Shown piece after piece: positions 23,088 through 33,896 of a DNA stretch of 64,000 bases. Made by a program: the position numbers and the translations under genes. The stretch's first letter is position 1, and each line of letters begins with the position of its first letter. The notes beneath the pieces are model-generated. The model searched no databases, had not been told where the DNA came from, and saw nothing but the letters and a program-made list of their open reading frames with translations. This DNA comes from Strobilurus pachycystidiatus (Eukaryota; Basidiomycota; Agaricomycetes; Agaricales; Physalacriaceae), in contig JAHLMK010000023.1 in assembly GCA_019915135.1 (NCBI GenBank), positions 372,001-436,000 on the forward strand, given 5' to 3'.

Positions 23088-24873
23088 TCACCACATGAAT
23101 GGCGTGGATTCCGTGGCGAAGGGGTTTGACAGCAAATCCAGTGCATCATCCTGGTGCCGAGTCGAGAAGTCGGATAGACCCATCAGCTCGGAAAGGTCGA
23201 GTGGCGGATTGTATGCAACGGGCTCATGTGGAGGCACAGGTTGATGGCGTTGAGTAAAGGTCACCGAATCTGATAGACCGCGATGACCTTGCCATTCACT
23301 CCCGTGGGGCGAAAAAGGTGTCGGCTCCACGTGGTGGTGCTCGAATGGGCTGAAGAACGGTACGCCCGTGGGCCCGCTGGAGCCTGGTGTGGTGATGGGG
23401 ATGAAGGAAGGCGCCGTTCTCTGCTGTCGGGACATGCGATCATGTTGTTGGAAGAATTCTAGCCGCTGCTCTAACAGGTGCGCATTGTAAACGGCCTCTA
23501 GCTGAGCTTGATGGTCCAGGCGGGCATGTGGGAAAACAGCGATGGGTTGTGGAGGTACAGTGATTGGATTCGATACGTGAGTGTGTTCAACAGTCAGTCG
23601 GGGATCGAGGGCTGCTTCTTCGGATTCCCGTCGATGATAGGGATGACTCCTCCGTCGAAGGACCGCTCTTCGTTGAGCCACTTGCGAGTTGCGCCGGGGA
23701 ACAAGAGCGCACCGGCACGATCCCCACTTGCTCGAGCAGATGTAACAGAACTGCGTCCCACATCTGCAAACGACGTGGTTGCAACCTGTTGACAGTTCCA
23801 CAACCGTGCGACAGCCAGGGCAACGTGCCCAGTGCTTCGAGTCCGCCAGCTGGTGGATCTGCTGCTCCGATTCGTCCTCCAAGCATACATGGACGGAGAT
23901 GTCGCCTCCGTCCACTTCGCTCAAGCATGTGTTGCATGTGAACTGCCCGCATCCACCAGAGCAAGGAAGAGCGCATGCGGGTGATCCTGAGTCCCGACTG
24001 TTTCTGGCACCCAAAAAGCGGCTACATGTCTTTTTGGAACAATAGACGCGGAGAACAGTGCCATATTCGGCGCTCTTCTCCTTGTATAATGCTACCACAC
24101 TGGGATCAATGTCGCCCTCAACAAGCTCGATGGGGATGGGACGTGCGCAACAGCTGGGTGGGAACATGCTTTCATCTTTCAGCGCGGCGGATATGAGGCC
24201 CTCAATGCAGCCGACGTCAAAGGAATGGTTGCAGGGTGTGAATATGACCTTTTCGTCTATTGTGTCCATGCAAACAACGCATGTTTTACTGTAGGGGGTT
24301 AGGTGGGAAATAGTCGTCGGGTGGTGGGCTCACCTTGCAGCGTTGGATGATGGATCTTCGGGGCGCGAATGAGCATGTGCACGGGCATGTTCCCTTTGTT
24401 GCATTTGTTGGATGGTCCGTAAAGCTCTGAGGACAAGATGAGTTCAGCAGAGCCTGGCGGAGACGAAGAACGAACCTCTGCTGCTCTCGCGTGGCTCCAT
24501 GAGTCATGGCTGGATCCTGCCGCAGTTGTTGCGAGAAGAGTGCATCAAAGGATGTTGGGGGATGGAAACTCAGTCGAGGACCTAAAGCCACTGAGGGATG
24601 GTTGGGAGGCGCGCCGTGGGATGCCCGCCTCGCACGCGGATCGATCATGGGCTGGCGGTGATGAGCCACGAGAGACGGTCGATGGGAGATATGATGAGGG
24701 GGAAACGAGCCCGACGAGGGCCCGGCAAGGCGTCTTTCGATGTCCTGAGTAATTAGACGCAGGTCGCTCGGCGGTTGGGCGGAGAAGTTCAGGAGGTCGT
24801 GGATCATCTGGGCGTCCAGCGCCCGGGGCGGCGGCTCGTGGACGTGGACGTGGTCTCCGACGGTGAAGTCCAT
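23088..24873 (-). CDS. RBR-type E3 ubiquitin ligase
   Basis: RING-between-RING ligase that should pass ubiquitin through a catalytic Cys. Exons 24873-24476, 24426-24334 and 24288-23088 join in frame to 563 residues. The N-terminal third is low complexity, Pro/His-rich. RING1 begins at KTCVVCMDT (residues about 165-172) with TPCNHSFDVGCIEGLI and SCCARPIP. The in-between RING holds CSKKTCSRFLG and CSGGCGQFTCNTC. RING2 is WARCPGCRTVVELSTGCNH followed by CRCGTQFCYIC; Cys333 in TGCNH is the expected catalytic residue. The C-terminal 190 residues carry a Gln-rich, probably helical stretch and His/Pro-rich disorder. Similar RBR proteins are multicopy in agaricomycetes; substrate unknown. Confidence 0.92.
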
Positions 24874-25672
24874 GGTGGAGGACCGGTGGTGAGAGTCAGG
24901 AAGACAGAAGAAGGCCCGGCGCTTGCAAAGAGGAACAATGAAGGTTAAACAACAACATGCGGCAACAATAACAAGACCGAGTCGCGTGTATCTGACTACA
25001 AAGTGGGTGGGAAGCCGGAATAATCAGACAAGTGAGACTGGGTGAGCCGTGTCGTGCGTCAGACCTGCTAAGCGAGTGTCGCGACGCAACCGATGATTTT
25101 GAGTTGGGCGCAGGGAGTGCCGTCGGCACAAGCGTCGGCAACTCTGTAGGAGCCCGATATGGCCACTGCTCCTCGTCCAGGGCTCGTCTCGCTGCTCATT
25201 CTCGCGTTCACGCTGATATTTTCCGCTGTCTTCCCTGTGCTTGCTACCAGTAGGCAAGCAGGCCATCAACGGTCGGCGAGCTGACAACAGTCCGGGACCA
25301 CTCCGGTGTGAATATAGAATCCCAGCCTCGACTCCGTGATTTACGAGAAACTCCTCGTCGGTTTCCTGACAGTGACAGCCGGCAGCTTTCCTTCAAATTC
25401 CTCGCAACGCGGATTCATCCCCGCTGAGATTCCGCCGCGGAACACACCAGTTGGTTGACGATCCGGGGTATCATACACCTGTGATTCCCGGCAACTAATC
25501 GCTATGATTATCTGCCCGCTGCAGCAGCGGAAGCGGGCGGAAATGCAGGGACTGATTAGAGTGTGGCGTAGAAACGGCATCCACGTGGTGCCATCAATTT
25601 GATCAATACCTGCCAAATACGATCTGACGTCCGTATTTGGCCAGCACTCCTTCTCTTCGCTTCCCAGCATCA
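24874..25672. other. divergent promoter region
   Basis: About 800 nt between the start codons of the RBR ligase (minus) and the unrecognised 563-residue protein (plus). No gene motif was seen; it should hold both promoters. Confidence 0.5.
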
Positions 25673-27587
25673 ATGTCCTCCGGATGGGCATTCAATCTGC
25701 GCTCTGCCAATCAAGGCTACGACTCGGACTCCGACAGTGATTCCGATGGAGGCGTCGGCGAAGGCAAAGGCAAAGACGAAACACGCTTGCTCGACGACCT
25801 CGACATCTCGACGCGTGAAGAGTCAGTTGTCTACAAGCCGAATCCGTTCAGCATTGCGAAAATCAACGCGGCGGCACGCGCTACCGCTACCAAGACATCT
25901 CCGATGAAGAAGCGACCCGCCGAGACGAAACCACAGGCTGGAAAGGGCTCGCTCGCCCAGGCATTCAAACGGCAGACCCAGAAAAAAGCGCCGACAGCCC
26001 CTCCTGAAACAGTACCCGCAGCAGCCAACACCTCGTCGGCTAACCATCCAAATGATCCTCTTACACGCTCCTCGGATCTGCCTGCTCAACATATACCTGC
26101 TACTCTTCCTCTCTCCCCACTTTCTAACATCTCGACCAACAAACCTAGTCCTGCATCTGCGACGCGAAGGTCAGTATCACATTCTTCGGTCCTTTTTGCC
26201 AGAAAGCCTATGCCAAAGAACCTCTCATCGAAGAAGTCTCCTCCTCATAATGCTGCTTTACCACGCTCCTCGAATACCACTGCTGGACATGCTCAATATC
26301 CTTCCATTGCTTTTCCTATTCCCGACCCACCAGTATACAATGTCTCCGCCGTCAAAACTAGACTTGCTCCTCCCAATATCTTCGCTCCGACACGGCAACC
26401 AGCACACTTCTCTTCACCGACTCGTCGGCCTGCGCATATATCCACTTCCAGTCATGCTCAATCCTATTCCTCACCTCTTCGCCAATCTGTGCTTGCTCAA
26501 CCTGCTCCCGCTTATGGACATACTCCACTCAAAGTCAATCCTATTTTTCGGACTTTCGCTCCACCAGGTATGTTTACTAAAGTCGACGATCATCATCATT
26601 CTCATACGTCGTCTAGGACCTGATAGACCCCATTCTCAGCGCATACATGCGACTCCGAACGCAAGACCACGTCTGTACTATGTCATTTGAGTGATTGTCC
26701 CGGTGTTAATGTTCCATTGTAGTGATGATGTCTCGACCATTGCCTTCTCGCGTATCGCAACCTCAGCTACGTTCGAGTGCTTCCCCTCGACCAGCGTGGA
26801 TGGATGCGTCTAGCAGTCCAATCCCACTCAGTCCTATCAAGCCGCCTACACAAAACATCCAGCGATTTTACCAGCAACAGAAATCCGCCACCACACCCAG
26901 GAAGCGTCAAGCATCGGTGTCCGCATACGGAACACCCGACCAGGACGAAGGATGGAGTACCCTACTCTCTAAGAAACGCAAGGTCGATCCGCCGTAAGCC
27001 ACAGACCCTCCAAAAACCACCGCTTGCTGAACGATGAGTAAGGCCCGCCGATCGGCGCAGTCATACTTTTGGACTCCCTGGTCTCGGTGGAACTTCGCTA
27101 ACAGGACGCAAGTCCGGCGTGGAAGCTGAGTCGTCCTCGCGGGTCGTGACGTTCCTGCCGCCGCCACCTGATCCCGCGAAGCAACCGAAGCTGGCCGCTG
27201 TATCGCATTTTGAATACCGCCCTCCGTCGCCACCCACTTCGGACCCTTCGTATCCTCCCCCTTTTGCTCAAGATGACTCCATACTATCTGATTCCGACCA
27301 AGTAGCTGGTGTCGATTTGAACCGCATTAACAATCACTACCGCCCAACCCGAGAAGCCATGCGCGTACGTTGATACCATCTTTGTCCTGGAGAAAGACAT
27401 TGATATCCTCTGCTAGTAGCGTCGTAAAGCTCTCACATCTCTCCTACCTGGTTTGGATAGCTGTGGGGTGGTGTGGACGGATAAAGAGCAGCGAGGGGAG
27501 ATTGGCATTCCGATCTGGAAAGGCATCCCGAATGATACGTACGAATTGGATCCATTACATCCTGACCGCTGTGTTGCTGCAATTTGA
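25673..27587 (+). CDS. unrecognised protein, largely disordered
   Basis: I do not recognise this family. Five exons join in frame: 25673-26567, 26617-26670, 26723-26993, 27061-27364 and 27420-27587, giving 563 residues. The Met at 25673 was chosen because the protein then opens with MSSGWAFNLRSANQGYDSDS, a compact and possibly conserved N-terminus. Next come a DSDSDSDSDGG acidic run, a Lys/Ala/Pro-rich stretch, and a long Ser/Pro/His-rich middle with many SP sites. A basic patch (KKRKVDPP) could be a nuclear localisation signal. The last 60 residues look folded, with RRRKALTSLLPG then GVVWTDKEQRGEIGIPIW and DPLHPDRCVAAI. A nuclear regulatory protein is a guess from composition. The splice at 26670/26723 uses a GTCTGT donor and is the least certain. 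Confidence 0.75.
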
Positions 27588-27955
27588 CGTGTATGATTGC
27601 TTTCTCCCGAGAGTCTTCCTACTTGCACCCTACGCTGTATAGAACATACAGTGTATTTGATCCCATGGTATCTTGAATACGGTGGTGGACAAGTTACGAT
27701 GGATGTGGGCGAGGGTAGCAAGCTATGGAGAGAAATATCCGAAGGTGAAAGGTTCGCCTGCATCAAGGGGTTGTAGTGGGTGCGACGGACATTCACCCGG
27801 TTGAATAGCTGGTACTGATACTCCTCAAGAGAAGGATATGTACATAGACATAATCCTGGAGTGTGGCAAAATTAGGCATAACTTAAAGACCAGGGAGAAC
27901 AGGAACTATTTAGGGTACATCGTGTATTTAAACGTATTGGGTATCTTAAAGCGTC
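27588..27955. other. convergent intergenic space
   Basis: Between the stop codons of the unrecognised protein and the carboxylesterase. AT-rich, nothing else seen. Confidence 0.5.
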
Positions 27956-30314
27956 TCAAATTCGAGTTTCGGCGATAACATCGTCTTCCATCCAGAACGC
28001 GCACCGCTCCATCTCCGCTGTTGGGATGGTCTCCATGCCTGAGGCTGTGACATTGTCGTTTCCGCGCGTCAAGACCATTCGCGACCTAGTCGCGCTTTTA
28101 CCGTGGGCATAAGCGTTCCAAGCTGGAGCGCCTGCAACTCTCCCTGAGGAAGGATCTCCTCTCGCGGTCATGGACGTCCAGTACCCAATGGCTTCACGAG
28201 ATAACAGCGCCTCACTCTAGATATACCGGTCAGTGTCAAGCCGCTCTGTAGATGTATGAGGTTGGAAGTCCTACAGTGTTAAATGGTGTAAAGCTGTTCT
28301 GCGCGTTGGCAAGAGAACTGGCAAAAGATGTGAGTGACAGCTCCTTGAGGGGCAGCTCGGAGAGCTCACTTGGTACCTACAGGAAGCGATTAGAGATCAA
28401 ACTAGCAGACTCAGGCAGGATCGGTGCACGTACCATCAAAGAGATAATACAAGTCCGAGGTATGCATCACGCCCAACCATGGGTTAGCGTCGTATAGAAC
28501 GGTGTCTGGAGCATTCCAGCTAGAGATGTGGCGATCAGAAAGAGTCAGACTGAAAACAAAGAGTAAAACGTACAGATACGAGTAGACCTTTTTACCAGCT
28601 TTGCGTGCAGCTTCAGCAGTGTACCAATCACTGTAAACGCATCTTCGTCACGAGTACTACATCACGATGAAGGGAAGGGGAAGACGTACAGACATGCAAA
28701 CACCATTTCGCCGGCCATAGTCCAAGCACGATCATACTCAGTGGCGAACTCGGTCGTGGGATAGAGGGACAATGCGCGGGCTATCGTCGCGTTGGACTAC
28801 AGAGATACAGTCAGCCCGTGTGTGTGCAAAGTAGTGAAGAGACATCTCACCACTGCCGGCCATCGCGAGAACACCAGCCTTTTCACGTCGTCCTCAGTCT
28901 GGAACGCGGTGGGCGAGGCCCCAGCGAACGTCTTCCCATCATTGGTACAGTGTCCGCCGACAAAGTCCACAGGTGTGAATCGTCCTGAGGCAATCAACCG
29001 AGAGGGATACCCGGGCAGGAAACCGCCGGCTGGTTCGACGACAGGACCAAATTGAGACGGCTGGCTTGTGGACAAGGCGTTGGTAGCGTTAACAAGGGCA
29101 GCTATAGCCAAGCAAGTACATGAGTTAACTGAAATCGCACACAGAGCAACCAGACTGACGTATAGACGCGTTGCGTAGACAGGACATGACTGCGTCCCCA
29201 GCATCGGAACATCCAGCCGAGATGGTTATATTTTCTACAGTATGTCAGTGGAGATGGACAACGAGACGAAGATCGTTTCTTACTGAATCCTTCTTCTGCT
29301 TCTGCCTGCAAACGAGTGGGCCCGAACCCAATGGACTGTGCTACTGCACGCTGGAATGGAACACCCTTCGTACCTGTACATGTAGAGCTGAGTACCGAAA
29401 ATTGAGTTCTTGCAAAGAGAGATATACTTGCCTCCGTAAGCGGCCATTTGCATAAGGACGCTAGCGCCCCCGGCGCTCTCTCCGTAGATAGTGACCCTGT
29501 TTGGATCGCCTCCGAAGGCCCGAATGTGACGCTGCACCCACTCCAAAGCAGCTCTTTGGTCTAGCAGCCCGACGTTGAGGTTCCCATCACTTTGAACGGC
29601 GCTGCCTGCCAGGAACCCAAAAAGGCCTAGACGGTAGGTGATAGATACCCCAACGATGCCATGGTTCTGGTTCACCCAATCATATAGTGGGAATGCCGAC
29701 GGAGCCTAATTTTATGTTCAATTGGTTGCTCACGAAGGGCTGAGAAACTCCTCCTGACATTATAATAGAATCCACCTCCCTTGAAGTTATGACGTTAGTG
29801 AGAACCACTCAAACGACACGAGATTTGAACTGACATGTATGTAAACTGCCACGGGGAGAGAAGCAGCCTTCGAGGCATTCGTTGGTTTCCAGATATTCAC
29901 AGTCAGGCAATCTTTCAGAAGCTACTATGAGAAAGGACTCGTTTATCATCGCCAAAACAAACCCTCCGAGCCCACACCGACAGCAGCCGGTCGCTGGATA
30001 CAAGGCGATCCCCAGGTCCTGGCATCCAGAATTCGCGGAGCCGAGACTGCTTTTTCGTTCAAAAGTTGTGGCGCCCTCCATCGCAAATTGCCTAGCGGGG
30101 GTTGGGCGTATGCTACGTTTCCAAAGAAAGTGACAGGTCCATTTTTAACGCCTGTGGGAGATGTTGCATTGCCTGCGTATGCGACGTAGCCGAGGTCTAC
30201 CACTGGTCCCAGCGTGGAGCTCAGAGCGCAGGCACAAGGCTTTGCTATCCCGAGGAGGAGAAAAGAGAGCGAGAGCAACAGCCCCGACGAGACTTTGGCG
30301 CGGAAAGGCAACAT
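27956..30314 (-). CDS. secreted type-B carboxylesterase/lipase
   Basis: Hydrolyses carboxylic esters, probably outside the cell. A 13-exon model closes in frame to 566 residues: 30314-29963, 29911-29835, 29779-29759, 29705-29432, 29373-29284, 29234-29160, 29101-28851, 28796-28690, 28630-28574, 28519-28434, 28376-28370, 28317-28275 and 28216-27956. A signal peptide is present ([19 protein letters not shown]); an upstream in-frame Met at 30353 would add 13 residues. Motifs: [18 protein letters not shown], nucleophile Ser227 in YGESAGGAS, likely acid Asp351 in TNDGKTF (the family usually has Glu here), and His454 in GVMHTSDL. Odd points: a 21-nt exon, a probable 7-nt exon, and a GC-AG intron at 29431-29374, all required by frame. 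Substrate cannot be set. Confidence 0.93.
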
Positions 30315-31388
30315 GAGTGCCACGGGAGTGATGAGTACCTGAGCAGGCGACAAGCAGTTCTGTCTAAATATGCTTTCGGGGAGCGCTCAGCGGACCGTCC
30401 ATCCCACAGCCAACGGTCAAGCGATCAGATCACCACGCGAAACCCAGAGTCGAAGAAAGTTCACGAAATTGACGCAGAACAGTGGCCCAATACATGATTG
30501 GTACACCCCCAGTCGGCAAGGGTGCTGAGTAGTCGCCTCAATGCTCTATCGCCCGCAAGAAAGCGAACAAAGCACAAAGAAGAGAGCAGGATATAGTTCG
30601 GCAAGAGAGGGTGGTGTGACGAAGTCGGGCCGATGAAATGGTGGCGGAAGTCTCGTGATGGTCATGTGACCCGCGCGCCCAAATTCCAGAAAGGCTCAGG
30701 CCAATCAGGCGAGCCGCGAAGCTGAGAAGGTTTCTGGCATCTGCCCCTCTGGCCGCCACACAGGCCTTTGTCTACTAGTTATAGTAGGTAGGCATACAGC
30801 TTACCACTCCTCTATCTTTAGAAGCCAGTGTGAGGTTGATCAGTGCGCCATTCCGCGGGGCCCCGCCCCGGCGGGATCGATAGTGGATCTGTAGTCTGCG
30901 CCTGCTGACTTACGGTAGTTAGGCATTTGGTTACTTACAACGCAGAAGGCTTTCAGATCAAAGAGCCAGTTGCTTCCGCTATTTTGGTTTGCTCGATGCG
31001 ACCAGGCCTCGTCCAACAGCCAAGACGTTTGGCCAAGGCTTGTCCAATCGTGCCGAGTTGCCGCAAGCGCCCACGGCACCACGCGATCGTATCAGCCTTG
31101 TTGGGCCTGACCGCCAAGCCTTCCGAGAAGGGGTGTCATGTTAAATGTTCTGTTTGTTTTGGCCCCTATGAACAGTTGCTGGCGACATCTCTGGTATGTC
31201 TCCTCATACCTAACATACCCTCCTACGAGATACTGTGAGCCTCCATTGTAAGTATATGGTGGGAGTGGAACGTTAACACAGTATCTAGGGTCGACCTCAT
31301 ACTGCGGTTCACATCAACTCGGCATTGATTAGCACACGACACAAAATAAAATAGGCATTGCTCAGGTCGGGTGCGCTGCCGGTCCTCC
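30315..31388. other. divergent promoter region
   Basis: About 1.1 kb between the carboxylesterase start (minus) and the Stealth-family gene start (plus). Short frames only; no motif recognised. Confidence 0.5.
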
Positions 31389-33808
31389 ATGATTTGGCCA
31401 CCCTCGACCACTGGGCGTCCACCGCCGCAGAATGTCGTCGCCCACATGCGCGCCCACCGCAACGTGCTAGTCGTCATCTTCACGATTGTTCTCGTCTTCA
31501 CCGCCCTCGTTGTCCTTGACTATCCCTTGTTGCCGCTGTCCTCTTCGCTCGAATTCGGACGCCCTCATGTTATCCCCACCGCTATCCATGAAATATCCGA
31601 CTCTATCTCCCTAATACAGTTCTCTGACATCGAGGAAGGAGTTGCCTATCATCCATTCTCTAAACAAGGACCGGCGGACTCCATTGCGGACCACACCATA
31701 CGTCCCATACGAGCGCACACTTCGATATCAGACTCTTGTCTTGACGCTTGGATAACATGGGGTCAGTGGGAAGGCCCATGCGCAGATGCAGCAGTGGAGG
31801 AATCAAGAATCGACCTTGTGTATATTTGGGTCAACGGCTCGTGAGTCTCCTGGCAACTGCGCTTCTTTGTCCTCAATTTTGTGGGTAGTGATCCTCTACA
31901 CGAGCAAGCGCGCGCCAAATACACAAACTCCCCCAGTGGTGAGAAGCCCAAAAATGCAAGATTTAGGGAACACGACGAGCTACGACATTCGTTCAGAGCC
32001 TCAGCACAAGCATGTTCGTCATGGCAAGGAAGCTCATGGCACCTTGTTACAGCGGATGTTCCACACCCCGCGGACGATACCAGACTTCTAGGGCTTGTAC
32101 CGCAATGGCTCGACGTCAACAACTCGATTTCAAGAAGCGGTCGAGGCCAGCCACCAATATATCTACACCACGGTGCGTCCAACATAATGCTAGTACGCGA
32201 ACAGGATATTGACGCCATGTTACAGTCAGTCAACTTTTTCGTCTGATCAACTCGACGAATGAGCCGATATCCGACGAGGATGCGATGGACTGGCGGGATC
32301 ATGTGCTTCCCAATTTTAACAGGTGTGTTCCAGTCAATGTCTTCGTCGGTGACACTAAATTACTGCCGCAGCTACTCTGTGGAATCCCAGCTATCAAATC
32401 TCAATCCCGAGGTTGTGTCGGACAACATGTGTGTTACAGTGTCTTGGCCAAAGAAAGATATTCATCGTGTTACAGCATCGCCCTCAATGATGATCAGTAC
32501 ATCGTTCTGCCTGCTCCACCGTCAGCGTTTCACACTCCATTGTATGGACCGGTTCTTCGTTTCGATCCCGCCTTTCAAGTGGCAGGTGATGCATCCGGCG
32601 TTGCACCTGGCGACAGTGAATGGCGCTCATTAGGTTGGAGCGCCCATCTCCTTAGTGCGTTGTCGCTGTCACCTACGCGTGCTGGTTGGGAACTGATGCT
32701 TTGTTAAGATCAACGTTTCGGTGAACGGAGACGTTCATATGTGTTGCACAACGCTCGCTCTCTTTCGTTACCTCTTCTTCACGAAGTATCGCTTGCTTTC
32801 GGCCCGCAATTCTCGGCGACGCCGTTATCAAGGTTCCGCGGTTGGCATGAGATACCTGGCGAGTACGAAGTGAACACGATGTTCATCTCCACACACTTCA
32901 TCATAGAGCGTCGACGAGAAGCTCTACTCTGGTCATGGGTCGTTGGGAAATGGGGTGGGAAGGGCGACGGTCATTTGACCTCAGCACTCAAGGATGAGAT
33001 GTGGATTGAGCTCGGTGGTGTCTACGATGACTTCGAAGTGCCTTTGGATTCATTACGGCCGACACGACAGGAGGACATCGAGACGAACATGTTACTTGCT
33101 GGTCTCAAACCCCCACGGGCAGAGGATCCTACATATACCGCAACCACAGAATATTGGTTTGGTAAGGTCCTGTTCCCCTTGTGTTCAAACACTACTGATT
33201 ATTCCATAGTCTCTCAGAACGGGTATCCAACAGCGCTCAATGGACTTCCTTTACCGGACTCCCTGAGCCGCCGCGAATGCCTGGGCTTTGATGGTCAGAC
33301 TTCGTGGGATCTGTTCCGTGAAGTTTTATTGGCGAAACCTCATTGTGGGGATGCTAGTAAGCCGATTCTACTGTCACTGCGGGACACACTCTTATATATG
33401 ATTCCTCAAGTCATTGCCGCTCTCGTCAAAACGTCCGATGCTGGCCTATCTGTGTTCCTTCCAGCCGGTACAATCAGAAGTGACCCGTTCGATCCCATAA
33501 CCCTTCCTCTCACCCTACCATTGGAACCTCCATCGTTGCCACGAAACCCACGTTCCTTCGCCGTAAGGCTAATTCACCGATACTCGTTTGTTGTCGGGCA
33601 ATCACCGTCTCGCTTCTTCGGCGTTGGGTCTCTAGAAGGGGCCGAATGGCTCTTGGGAGAGGTCGACAAGCAGCGGGAAACTGTGCTCTTATGTATTAAT
33701 GACGATTTACCCGATAGCTCAGAGGAGGACGAATTCCGCAAGACCGACGACTTCTTACGGAGTTGGCAGGAAAGTCGTTGGCCGGACAAGTTAGATAGAG
33801 AATTATAA
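31389..33808 (+). CDS. Stealth-family phosphotransferase, type II membrane protein
   Basis: Member of the Stealth family (bacterial capsule sugar-phosphate transferases; GlcNAc-1-phosphotransferase alpha/beta in animals). Likely moves sugar phosphate onto a glycan in the secretory pathway. Exons 31389-31840, 31889-32172, 32226-32322, 32372-32428, 32476-32654, 32709-33161 and 33210-33808 join in frame to 706 residues. A short cytosolic stretch precedes one membrane anchor (NVLVVIFTIVLVFTALVVLD). Conserved region 1 is IDLVYIWVNGSDP. Region 2 runs from the first-exon-junction stretch NSYSVESQLSNL to IIALNDDQYIVLP. Region 3 includes YVLHNARSLSLPLLHEVSLA, then RFRGWHEIPGEYE. A Met at 31446 just before the anchor is an alternative start. 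The 48-nt intron at 33162-33209 is in frame and stop-free, so retention would add 16 residues. Donor, acceptor and substrate unknown. Confidence 0.88.
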
Positions 33809-33896
33809 TTATGCTGGATCTATTTAAGTATTGTATACATAGGTTGTAAATACCCTCTACATCGCAACTAGTGCAGTTTGCTTCTATGTGTATGGC

